13,994 nucleotides of DNA. Source: Oscillospiraceae bacterium. Lineage in GTDB: Bacteria > Bacillota_A > Clostridia > Oscillospirales > Oscillospiraceae. Below, one piece after another: positions 5,828 to 12,757 of the stretch (position 1 is its first letter; the number at the start of each line of letters is the position of its first letter). Below the pieces are notes generated by a model. The model did no database searches. It was given only the letters and a program-made list of their open reading frames with translations, and was not told the origin of the DNA. The DNA is taken from contig JAFYVA010000007.1 of assembly GCA_017549325.1 (NCBI GenBank), forward strand, positions 1 through 13,994, read 5' to 3'. The translations under genes were made by a program, and so were the position numbers.

Positions 5828-8527
5828 ATGTCTCATCCCTATCATGGTCTCAACGAGCTGCGTGAGATGTTCCTGCGCTTCTTTGAGACGAAAGATCATC
5901 TGCGTCTGCCCAGTTTTTCCCTGATCCCCCAGAACGATGCCAGCCTCCTGCTCATTAACTCCGGTATGGCGCCCATGAAGCCCTACTTCACCGGTGAGCA
6001 GGTGCCTCCCCGCCGCCGCGTCTGCACCTGCCAGAAGTGCATCCGTACCGGCGATATCGAGAATATCGGTAAGACCGCACGCCACGGCACCTATTTCGAG
6101 ATGCTGGGTAACTTCTCCTTCGGCGACTACTTCAAGCGCGAGGCCATCCACTGGTCCTGGGAGTTCCTGACCTCTCCTGAGTGGGTGGGTCTGGAGGCTG
6201 ACCGCCTGTATCCCTCCGTGTTCGAGGGCAACGAGACCACTCCCGCCGATGACGAGGCCTTCGACATCTGGAACAAGGAGATCGGTATCCCCGCCGACCA
6301 CATCTTCCGCTTCGGTAAGGCCGACAACTTCTGGGAGCACGGCTCCGGCCCCTGCGGCCCCTGCTCCGAGATCTACTATGATCGCGGCATCGAGTACGGC
6401 TGCGGCAAGCCCGACTGCACTGTGGGCTGCGACTGCGACCGCTACATCGAGGTGTGGAACAATGTGTTCTCCCAGTTCAATAACGACGGCAACAACAACT
6501 ACACCGAGCTGAGCCAGAAGAACATCGACACCGGCATGGGCCTTGAGCGCCTTGCCTGCGTGTGCCAGAATGTGAAGAGCCTGTTCGACGTGGACACCGT
6601 CATGAACATCACCGACAAGGTCTCTGAGATCACCGGCGCCCACTACGGCGAGAGCGACAAGAAGGACGTGTCCCTGCGTATCATCACCGACCACATCCGT
6701 TCCTCCGCCTTTATGATCTGCGACGGCGTCCGCCCCTCCAACGAGGGCCGCGGCTATGTGCTGCGCCGTCTGCTGCGCCGCGCTGCCCGTCACGGCAAGC
6801 TGCTGGGCGTCAACGATCCCTTCCTCTTCCGCGTGGTGGAGACCGTTATCCGCGAGAACGAGGGTCACTACCCCGAGCTGCGCGAGCGCGAGGAGTATAT
6901 CACCAAGGTCATCCGTGTGGAGGAGGAGAACTTCGCCAAGACCATCGATGCCGGTATGCGTATCTATAGCGAGATGCTGGCCGAGCACAAGGCAAAGGGC
7001 GAGACCGTCTTCTCCGGCGAGAACGCCTTCGATCTGGCTGCCACCTACGGTTTCCCCATCGACCTGACCGTCGAGATGGTGGAGGACGAGGGCATGAGCG
7101 TGGATATGGATGCTTACTACGCCAAGCGCGAGGAGGACAAGATCCGCGCCCGCGAGGCCCGCAAGGCACTGGGCGATCTGGGCTGGGCCGGCGTGGAGTT
7201 CGGTCAGGATGTGCCCGATACCGAGTTCGTGGGCTATGACTACGACGCCATCGACGACGCCAAGGTGCTGGCCATCGTCTCCGAGGGTCAGCATGTGGAC
7301 GAGATCGTGGCCGGTCAGGACGCCATCGTGGTGCTGGATCAGACCCCCTTCTACGCTGAGATGGGCGGCCAGAGCGCTGACCACGGCTATCTCTGCGACA
7401 GCGCCGACGAGAGCATTGAGAATCTGGAGGGTAAGGGCAACGCCCTGTCCTTCATGGTGGACAATGTCCAGAAGAATAAGGGCGGCAAGTATATGCACTA
7501 CGGCAAGCTGCTCCGCGGCAGCCTGAAGGTGGGCGATACCGTCACCGCCGCCATCGACACCGAGCGCCGCGCCGCCATTCGCCGCGCACACAGCGCCACC
7601 CATCTGCTCAACGCCGCACTGGTCAAGCTCCTGGGCGATCATATCCATCAGGCCGGTTCTCTGGTGGAGCCTGACCGCCTGCGCTTCGACTTCAGCCATT
7701 TCGAGGGCGTGGACGGCCACACCCTGCAGCTGATCGAGAATCTGGTGAACCAGTGGGCCATGGAGGGCCACGCCATCGTCACCGAGGAGCTGCCCATTGA
7801 AGAGGCTAAGAAGAAGGGCGCCATCGCCACCTTCGGCGAGAAGTACGGCGATGTGGTCAGCGTGGTGGAGATGGGCGATGCCTCCATGGAGTTCTGCGGC
7901 GGTACCCATCTGGACAACACCGCCAAGGTGGGCTCTTTCCGCATCGTCTCCGAGGGCAGCGTGGCCTCCGGCGTCCGCCGTATCGAGGCCGTGGTGGGTA
8001 ATGAAGCACAGCTGGCTATGATGAATGACCGCGAGAAGCTGCGCGTTGCTGCGGCTACCCTCAAGACCAATCCTGATATGCTCTGCGGCCGTATCGATGC
8101 CATGCTGGAGGAGATCCGCGAATACAAGCGTCAGATCGAGCAGTTCAAGGCCAAGGCCTCTGCCGGCGGCGCCGACGATATGCTGAAGAATGCCGAGGAT
8201 GTGGGCGGCCTCCATCTGGTTACCGCCACCGTCACCGAGGGTGATGCCAACAGCCTGCGTCAGCTGGGCGACCTGCTCCGCGACAAGGACAGCGCCGTGG
8301 TGGCCGTCATTGCTCTGGTGGGCGAGAAGCTGAGCCTGCTGGCCGTCTGCGGTAAGGATGCTGTGGCCAAGGGCGTCAAGGCCGGCGACATCATCAAGAC
8401 CATCGCCCCCATCGTGGGCGGTAAGGGCGGCGGCAAGCCCGACAGTGCCATGGGCGGCGGCAGCGACAAGTCCAAGGTGAACGAGGCCTTGGCCGCTGTG
8501 AAGCCCTTTGTTGCCGAGAGAGTGTAA
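5828..8527 (+). CDS. alaS: Alanyl-tRNA synthetase
   Basis: A full-length class II synthetase of 899 residues (family usually about 870-900) that charges tRNA-Ala and clears mischarged Ser or Gly. The catalytic core starts at LREMFLRFFETKDHLRLPSF and contains TARHGTYFEMLGNFSFGDY (83-101) and the NIDTGMGLERLA motif. A Cys-rich segment YGCGKPDCTVGCDCDRY lies in the core, as in other Clostridia. The editing domain carries the zinc-site residues His588 and His592 (HSATH) and Cys690 and His694 (CGGTH). The C-terminal region has a coiled coil (about 730-780) and a DHHA1 domain ending in GGKGGGKPDSAMGGG. The ATG is seven bases after AAGGAGT (5814-5820). It is a single-gene transcript controlled by the upstream T-box and closed by a terminator. 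C-ending codons predominate, as expected for a highly expressed gene. Confidence 0.98.
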   Translation: MSHPYHGLNELREMFLRFFETKDHLRLPSFSLIPQNDASLLLINSGMAPMKPYFTGEQVPPRRRVCTCQKCIRTGDIENIGKTARHGTYFEMLGNFSFGDYFKREAIHWSWEFLTSPEWVGLEADRLYPSVFEGNETTPADDEAFDIWNKEIGIPADHIFRFGKADNFWEHGSGPCGPCSEIYYDRGIEYGCGKPDCTVGCDCDRYIEVWNNVFSQFNNDGNNNYTELSQKNIDTGMGLERLACVCQNVKSLFDVDTVMNITDKVSEITGAHYGESDKKDVSLRIITDHIRSSAFMICDGVRPSNEGRGYVLRRLLRRAARHGKLLGVNDPFLFRVVETVIRENEGHYPELREREEYITKVIRVEEENFAKTIDAGMRIYSEMLAEHKAKGETVFSGENAFDLAATYGFPIDLTVEMVEDEGMSVDMDAYYAKREEDKIRAREARKALGDLGWAGVEFGQDVPDTEFVGYDYDAIDDAKVLAIVSEGQHVDEIVAGQDAIVVLDQTPFYAEMGGQSADHGYLCDSADESIENLEGKGNALSFMVDNVQKNKGGKYMHYGKLLRGSLKVGDTVTAAIDTERRAAIRRAHSATHLLNAALVKLLGDHIHQAGSLVEPDRLRFDFSHFEGVDGHTLQLIENLVNQWAMEGHAIVTEELPIEEAKKKGAIATFGEKYGDVVSVVEMGDASMEFCGGTHLDNTAKVGSFRIVSEGSVASGVRRIEAVVGNEAQLAMMNDREKLRVAAATLKTNPDMLCGRIDAMLEEIREYKRQIEQFKAKASAGGADDMLKNAEDVGGLHLVTATVTEGDANSLRQLGDLLRDKDSAVVAVIALVGEKLSLLAVCGKDAVAKGVKAGDIIKTIAPIVGGKGGGKPDSAMGGGSDKSKVNEALAAVKPFVAERV

Positions 8528-8532
8528 AATAC

Positions 8533-8574
8533 AAAAGATGGTGCATCAGCCTTTGGCTGGATGCACCATCTTTT
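8533..8574 (+). terminator. Rho-independent terminator of alaS
   Basis: A long hairpin: AAAAGATGGTGCATC (8533-8547) pairs with GATGCACCATCTTTT (8560-8574), and the helix continues through AGCC/GGCT with one bulged G (8559) to a TTT loop. The U-tract is the 3' end of the stem. It starts five bases after the alaS stop. Confidence 0.88.
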
Positions 8575-8631
8575 ATCGTAAAAGAGATCCGGCATGGGAT
8601 CATTATTGTGATTAAAAAATGAGCTCCAAGC

Positions 8632-8663
8632 GGGGGTGACAGTGGTGTCACCTCTGTTTTTTT
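8632..8663 (+). terminator. Second rho-independent terminator, no obvious gene in front
   Basis: GGTGACA (8635-8641) pairs perfectly with TGTCACC (8646-8652) around the loop GTGG. The stem extends with wobble pairs to 8632/8655 and is followed by seven Ts (8657-8663). Only 57 bases separate it from the alaS terminator, with no ORF between. It may be a fail-safe terminator or the end of a short RNA. Confidence 0.78.
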
Positions 8664-8732
8664 GTTTCCGATTACATTTCATGGCGAAAAAAGCGCATTT
8701 CAGGGATAACATCTTCTTTCCTGACAGAGCCG

Positions 8733-8741
8733 TGCTATACT
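8733..8741 (+). promoter_or_regulatory. Probable extended -10 promoter for the LemA-like gene
   Basis: TGC followed by TATACT (8736-8741) is a good extended -10 element. The -35 region at the expected distance is poor (TTCTTT near 8714-8719). Transcription from about 8748 would place both inverted repeats (8768-8812) in a leader of about 75 bases. Confidence 0.5.
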
Positions 8742-8767
8742 TTCAATGGAAGAAAATGCTAATTTCT

Positions 8768-8791
8768 GCAAAAGGGGCATGCCCCTTTTGC
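8768..8791. repeat. Perfect 24-base palindrome in the leader
   Basis: The half-site GCAAAAGGGGCA (8768-8779) is followed at once by its exact reverse complement (8780-8791). As RNA it gives a 10-bp stem with loop CATG; as DNA it could be a dimeric protein-binding site. It is not an ordinary terminator, because the Ts lie inside the stem. Confidence 0.9.
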
Positions 8792-8812
8792 TATCCCAAC
8801 CGGGATAGCAAA
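8787..8812 (+). repeat. 11-bp hairpin overlapping the palindrome
   Basis: TTTGCTATCCC (8787-8797) pairs perfectly with GGGATAGCAAA (8802-8812) around the loop AACC. Its first five bases (TTTGC, 8787-8791) are also the 3' end of the preceding palindrome, so both hairpins cannot form completely at once. It ends ten bases before the ATG at 8823, where a ribosome binding site would be expected. Confidence 0.85.
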
Positions 8813-8822
8813 TACCATTGAT

Positions 8823-9179
8823 ATGGAAAAAGCTCATTCACGGAAGAAGGTGTGGTGCGTGGCGATCAAAATACTGCTGGGCGTTTTGCTGTTGGGCGTT
8901 GTCTTATGCTTGGTTCTATGGCTGAAAAAAGTCTGGACGCTCATGCACGAGCGCAAGAAAACCGTAGAGCTTGCGGCACAGCAGGTGAATATCCTGCGTG
9001 CGATGGCAGAGAAAGTCGACGAAGGCCCTCTGAAGAGAAGCGAAAGCATCTACCTGCAGGCTGTTGATTTATACATGAAGGATTACAACAAACCTGAGAA
9101 CCATATCCCTGCTATGGTATTTGGGTTTCATCCCATCGCGAAAAACGACTTGTTAACGCAAGCGGGAAAACGATGTTGA
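8823..9179 (+). CDS. Short membrane protein with LemA-like C-terminus
   Basis: A 118-residue protein with a basic N-terminus (KAHSRKK), one strong membrane segment (about 13-34) and then a charged helical region. Its C-terminal YLQAVDLYMKDYNKPENHIP followed by AMVFGFHP aligns without gaps to the end of LemA proteins (Y-x2-AV-x2-Y ... N-x-I-x-A-x2-FGF-x-P). LemA proteins are usually about 190 residues, so this is roughly a half-length relative. LemA function is unsettled, so none is assigned. ATG 8823 has no recognisable ribosome binding site; GTG 8859 has AGAAGG eight bases upstream but would remove the basic N-terminus. The codons are more AT-rich (TTA, TTG, AAA) than those of alaS, suggesting lower expression or a different history. 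The same strand continues after 107 bases into the repeat surface protein. An unrelated small membrane protein is the alternative. Confidence 0.55.
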   Translation: MEKAHSRKKVWCVAIKILLGVLLLGVVLCLVLWLKKVWTLMHERKKTVELAAQQVNILRAMAEKVDEGPLKRSESIYLQAVDLYMKDYNKPENHIPAMVFGFHPIAKNDLLTQAGKRC

Positions 9180-9203
9180 TGCAGGAGTGAGTTCGATAGA
9201 CAG

Positions 9204-9254
9204 TACGCGAAAAAGTCTGATAAGAAACCAATCAGGCTATTTGGCGTTTTCGTA
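9204..9254 (+). repeat. Compound hairpin between the LemA-like gene and the surface protein
   Basis: An inner stem AGTCTGAT (9214-9221) pairs with ATCAGGCT (9231-9238) with one wobble. An outer stem pairs TAC...GAAAA (9204-9213) with TTTTC-GTA (9247-9254). The T-run is short, so it is at best a weak terminator or processing site. It lies 33 bases upstream of the ATG at 9287. Confidence 0.5.
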
Positions 9255-9275
9255 AAGTGAGAGAAGAGAAACAAC

Positions 9276-9280
9276 GGAGG
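9276..9280 (+). promoter_or_regulatory. Ribosome binding site that fixes the surface-protein start
   Basis: GGAGG lies six bases before ATG 9287. It sits inside the upstream in-frame extension that begins at GTG 9257, so ATG 9287 is the likely start and the hydrophobic segment falls close to the N-terminus, as expected for an exported protein. Confidence 0.9.
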
Positions 9281-9286
9281 AATAGT

Positions 9287-12200
9287 ATGTTTAAGAGTTT
9301 GTTGGCAAAGCTGGCGGCCATGTCGCTGCTGAGCAAAACCATCGCAGTGGCAGCGGCTGCTGTGATCGTTGTGGGAGCTGTGGCTGTTGGCTTGACAACC
9401 CAGAACCCGTCTGTTGATCCTGACGATCAGCAGAGCGGCCCCCAGCAGGAGCAGCTGGGTGATGTGACCCCCGATGATGAGAACGGGGATGGCTCTGGCT
9501 CCGGTGACAGCGACGGCTCGGAGGATGTCGCCGTCGAGGATGACAAGAAGAATGATGACAAGAAGAAGGACGAGGCTAAGGAAGAAGAGAAGACAGGCTC
9601 CGTCAGAAAGTATACCGTCAAGTTCGAAACCGGTGAAGGCAGCGAGCTGAAGAAGTTGCGTGTGCGCGCCGGTACTGCCATCAGTTCGCTGGATACGCCT
9701 TACCGTGCTGAGCACATCTTCCTTGGCTGGTACTACGATGCAGAACATACCCAGCCCGTGGAGAGCGATGACAAGGTCACGGAGAATTTGACTCTTTATG
9801 CCGACTATTTGCAGCAGCAGCCTCTTGAGACGCTGGAGACGGTGAACTTCGCCAGCGCAGAGGATGTGGGCACCAGTTTTGCCATCTCTGTGGTATCGGC
9901 AGATACTTCCATGACTGCCGAAGAAGTGTTGGCTGCTATTACGGCCGATGACCTGACCGACCCCGATGCAAAGGATGTCATCACTGTCAGCGGTTCTAAC
10001 GGTAATTTTACCGTGAAGGGCAATGGCGGCTTCCACGAAGGCGGCTCTTACCGCATTACCCTCAACAGAGATGAGTTGACCTTCAAGGATCAGCCTGAGA
10101 GCGCTCGTGAATTCAATTTCACCGTCCACCGTGATGAGGTGATGAACCTGACCATGCAGAGCGATATCAAGTATATCCCTGTGTCTCAGGTCAGTAACAT
10201 CGTCAACAATGGTGCCACTGTTGCTACGCTGGATCTGGCTCTGTACCAGACCGACGGAAACAGTGTGTCCGTATCCGAACTCTCTACCGGAACCTTTACC
10301 TACAGCGGCACGCTCGCTGTGGGCGATAAGGTGTGCATCTATGAGGGTGCCATCCCTACCGCCAGAGATAAAAATACGCCCAAGGATCAGTTGGGCGACA
10401 TGGCCTATCTGGAAATCACCGGTAAAAACGAAAACTCCTATACATATAAAAACGCCGAGGCAGAGGATGTGCTCTTCATGCCCGACGTGCTTCCCATGCC
10501 CGAATCTGCCGATACGGATGACGATGCATCTACCATCACGGTGAAGAATAAGTATCTGGACTACTCGGCAGACTTCTATGCCAACATGAATCTGGACAGC
10601 CAGACCACCGTGGATGTGGGGGATTTCCTCGCATTCTACACCGGTGAACTTGGCGTGGAGAGCGGCGAGAATGCTGGCAAACTGACCGGTTACGGTAAGG
10701 TCACAAACGTAGCCCAAAACGGCAATGAAACCACCACTGTCTCCTTTGTCACGGTGACCTGGGATGAGGTGCAGGCCTGCATGGATGTCTACGCCGAGGA
10801 GTCTCTGTCGGGTGCAGAACTGCTGGAGGGTGTGGACACCGAGCAGATGGAGTCCGAGATCGAGCAGCAGGCCTACGACAGCGGCTTTGCTGAGGAGGCA
10901 GCCACCTATCTTGCCTCTCTTGCTCTGGCCACGGAGAACTTCACTGCCCTCAGCGACAATATGAACCTTGAGGACTATAAGGTTACCCTGACCGACGGTA
11001 CTCCTGTCTCTCCTGAGACGCTGCAGCTGATGGCTGGAAACGGTCTCAAAGTGAAGATGGAAGATCCCGTGATCAAGGCCAGAGTCAGCACCAAGCCTAC
11101 CCATCTGGGCAATATTGCAGGCACTGCCGCTGACGAGAAGGGTCTTGCCATCAGCCTCGAGGTAACGGTGGTCTTTACCATCGGTTCCGAGGATGGCGAC
11201 GGTCAGCTTGAGATCACCGTGACCGGCAGCTTCGTGGAGGAAGTGGGCGTTGACTTTGGCGTCAGCGCCGATGCCGTCTGGGATTGGGCCTTTATCATCC
11301 CCTATATTTCCGATATTAAGGTCTCTGCCAATGTGGACACCATGAACTACACCGGTGTGTCCTTCAATGCCACCATGATCACCAAGGAGAACGAGGGTGA
11401 TGCGGAGGATCCCGTGGGCGATGCTATGGACATGGCCAACGAGATCAAGGATCTGCTGAAGTACATGACCAACAACGGTGACAGCGGCGATGAGATGCAG
11501 GATCAGCTGGTGGAGCGCTATTCCGAGATGCTCAATGCCGAGTCCGACTGGATCCGCGTGGTGGAGTACAACATCGTCGAGGTGAAGAAGAGCGTACCTT
11601 TCGGTATCCCTCTGATCAACATCAGCTTCTCCGTTGACTTTGTCATCGACATGGACGCATCCATCTCCGTTGGCTTCGACTTCGAGTACATCGAGGGCAA
11701 GCGTCATGTCTTCACGGTTGCGGTGAAAGACAAAGACATCTACTCCGACACCATTGAACTGAAGGAAAAGACCTACCAGTTCTGCTTCTATTCCATGGGC
11801 CGCATCGGTTTGAAGGCCGGTGTGGAGATGGATTTCTCCATCTCGGTGATCTCCGCCAGCCTCGGCTCAGTGGGCTTTGAGGCCGGCGCCGGTGCCTATA
11901 CAAACCTCTACGGCTATTTCTTCTATGAATTGCACTACACCGCATCCCAGGGCAAGACGCAGCAGTATAGCGGCGCATTGCTGATGGACGTGGGTATCTA
12001 TCTGGAGGCAGGCCTCAAGGCACAGGCACTGGGCGGCAGATACTCCGCAGAGATGAAATTCCTCGATAAGGAATGGCCCATGTATGAGGCAGGACGCCGC
12101 GACAACGTGCTGGACTTCGCAACCGAGCAGCCGGATATGCCGGAGATTGTCATGAAGCAGTTTGTCCGCCAGGTGCAGCTGCCTGATGATGCATTCAACA

Positions 12201-12757
12201 TGGATTACCTTGACCTGATGACAGGCGAGGCGAAGAACGCCGTCTACAACGATTGGAACGACCCCAACCGCGCAGGTGACTTCCGCAACGGCGCGAATTA
12301 CTCCATCAAGATCACCAACGATAAGTTTACATACGATCCCGTCACCAACAGCATCACCGTCGAACCCGACAAGGATGATCTGAAGGTAGAGGGCGAGATG
12401 GTCATCACCTGGAACAAGAAGCCCATGGCTTTCAGCTCCAAGCCCATTCAGCGTACCGTGTCCCTCTATTGGGATAACCTGCGCGACGGCTACATGATCG
12501 TGCCCTACACCAATGGCGGCTCCTATGTGCCTATCATCGTCAAGAACTACGAGGCCAAGGTGACCACTCCCGCCAACCCCACGAAGCTGGGCTATACCTT
12601 CGCCGGATGGTACACGGATACCGAATTTACGCAGTCCTATACCTTCCCCGAACTGATGCCCGCAACGGATACCAGCATCTACGCCAAATGGGAAGCCCGC
12701 ACCGATATCCCCTACACCGTGGAGCACTATCTGGAGGACTTCCGCTCCGGTTCCTAG
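9287..12757 (+). CDS. Large repeat-containing cell-surface protein, N-terminal part, ended by an in-frame TAG
   Basis: There are 1156 codons before TAG 12755-12757. Residues about 17-37 form a hydrophobic segment (TIAVAAAAVIVVGAVAVGL), either an uncleaved anchor or a signal. Residues 41-107 are a low-complexity acidic/Gly-Ser then Lys/Glu linker. Residues 109-174 form an InlB-like (Listeria-Bacteroides type) repeat with the usual FLGWYYDAEHTQPV core. Residues about 180-1060 match no family I recognise. They look beta-rich, with alternating polar and hydrophobic residues, especially about 640-700 and 768-890 (for example NISFSVDFVIDMDASISVGF). From about 1068 a second InlB-like repeat (GYTFAGWYTDTEF) leads into a MucBP-like module that the TAG interrupts at its 15th residue. 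Such proteins in gut Clostridia are typically exported and display repeat stalks, so an envelope or adhesive role is inferred only. Whether the protein ends here or continues (see next entry) is unresolved. Confidence 0.8.
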   Translation: MFKSLLAKLAAMSLLSKTIAVAAAAVIVVGAVAVGLTTQNPSVDPDDQQSGPQQEQLGDVTPDDENGDGSGSGDSDGSEDVAVEDDKKNDDKKKDEAKEEEKTGSVRKYTVKFETGEGSELKKLRVRAGTAISSLDTPYRAEHIFLGWYYDAEHTQPVESDDKVTENLTLYADYLQQQPLETLETVNFASAEDVGTSFAISVVSADTSMTAEEVLAAITADDLTDPDAKDVITVSGSNGNFTVKGNGGFHEGGSYRITLNRDELTFKDQPESAREFNFTVHRDEVMNLTMQSDIKYIPVSQVSNIVNNGATVATLDLALYQTDGNSVSVSELSTGTFTYSGTLAVGDKVCIYEGAIPTARDKNTPKDQLGDMAYLEITGKNENSYTYKNAEAEDVLFMPDVLPMPESADTDDDASTITVKNKYLDYSADFYANMNLDSQTTVDVGDFLAFYTGELGVESGENAGKLTGYGKVTNVAQNGNETTTVSFVTVTWDEVQACMDVYAEESLSGAELLEGVDTEQMESEIEQQAYDSGFAEEAATYLASLALATENFTALSDNMNLEDYKVTLTDGTPVSPETLQLMAGNGLKVKMEDPVIKARVSTKPTHLGNIAGTAADEKGLAISLEVTVVFTIGSEDGDGQLEITVTGSFVEEVGVDFGVSADAVWDWAFIIPYISDIKVSANVDTMNYTGVSFNATMITKENEGDAEDPVGDAMDMANEIKDLLKYMTNNGDSGDEMQDQLVERYSEMLNAESDWIRVVEYNIVEVKKSVPFGIPLINISFSVDFVIDMDASISVGFDFEYIEGKRHVFTVAVKDKDIYSDTIELKEKTYQFCFYSMGRIGLKAGVEMDFSISVISASLGSVGFEAGAGAYTNLYGYFFYELHYTASQGKTQQYSGALLMDVGIYLEAGLKAQALGGRYSAEMKFLDKEWPMYEAGRRDNVLDFATEQPDMPEIVMKQFVRQVQLPDDAFNMDYLDLMTGEAKNAVYNDWNDPNRAGDFRNGANYSIKITNDKFTYDPVTNSITVEPDKDDLKVEGEMVITWNKKPMAFSSKPIQRTVSLYWDNLRDGYMIVPYTNGGSYVPIIVKNYEAKVTTPANPTKLGYTFAGWYTDTEFTQSYTFPELMPATDTSIYAKWEARTDIPYTVEHYLEDFRSGS
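9611..9808 (+). repeat. InlB-like repeat module, N-terminal copy
   Basis: It encodes YTVKFETGEGSELKKLRVRA through HIFLGWYYDAEHTQPV to TLYADY. The spacing of the initial Y-x-V-x-F strand, the central GW and the closing L-Y-A-x-Y matches the downstream modules (for example GYTFAGW). It is separated from the C-terminal array by about 2.7 kb. Confidence 0.75.
12755..12757 (+). other. In-frame TAG codon at a conserved tyrosine position
   Basis: The TAG follows ...FRSGS in the first MucBP-like module. Counting back ten residues from the conserved GTTDT glycine, the equivalent residue in the module at 13613-13813 is Tyr, encoded TAC (NYALSDTD); the middle module has Phe in the comparable DGRFTL. 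A single C-to-G or T-to-G change would create this stop. Confidence 0.88.

Larger units (their letters stand above)
8575..8822. other. Gene-free accessory stretch between alaS and the LemA-like gene
   Basis: No credible coding sequence was found here. The 61-codon open frame at 8636-8821 runs through a terminator and two hairpins and has no ribosome binding site. The stretch is more AT-rich than its surroundings. It holds a small GATCC/GGATC inverted repeat (8586-8601), a second terminator (8632-8663), a probable extended -10 promoter (8736-8741) and two overlapping inverted repeats (8768-8812), each listed separately. Confidence 0.7.

Noticed and set aside
5795..8215. 806-codon open frame on the minus strand opposite alaS
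   Set aside because: The translation is a low-complexity His/Ala/Leu/Val/Gly-rich string with no family features. It is a by-product of the C-ending codon bias of alaS, which is certain.
8636..8821. 61-codon plus-strand open frame in the gene-free stretch
   Set aside because: It runs through a terminator, a probable promoter and two inverted repeats, and lacks a ribosome binding site.
9257..9286. Upstream GTG start for the surface protein
   Set aside because: It would place the GGAGG ribosome binding site inside the coding region and add a charged 10-residue extension before the hydrophobic segment. ATG 9287 is clearly better.
9128..11707. 859-codon minus-strand open frame opposite the surface protein
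   Set aside because: The composition is that of an antisense shadow (His/Leu/Ile/Gly-rich), with no domain or ribosome binding site. The plus-strand frame has clear repeats and a strong start.
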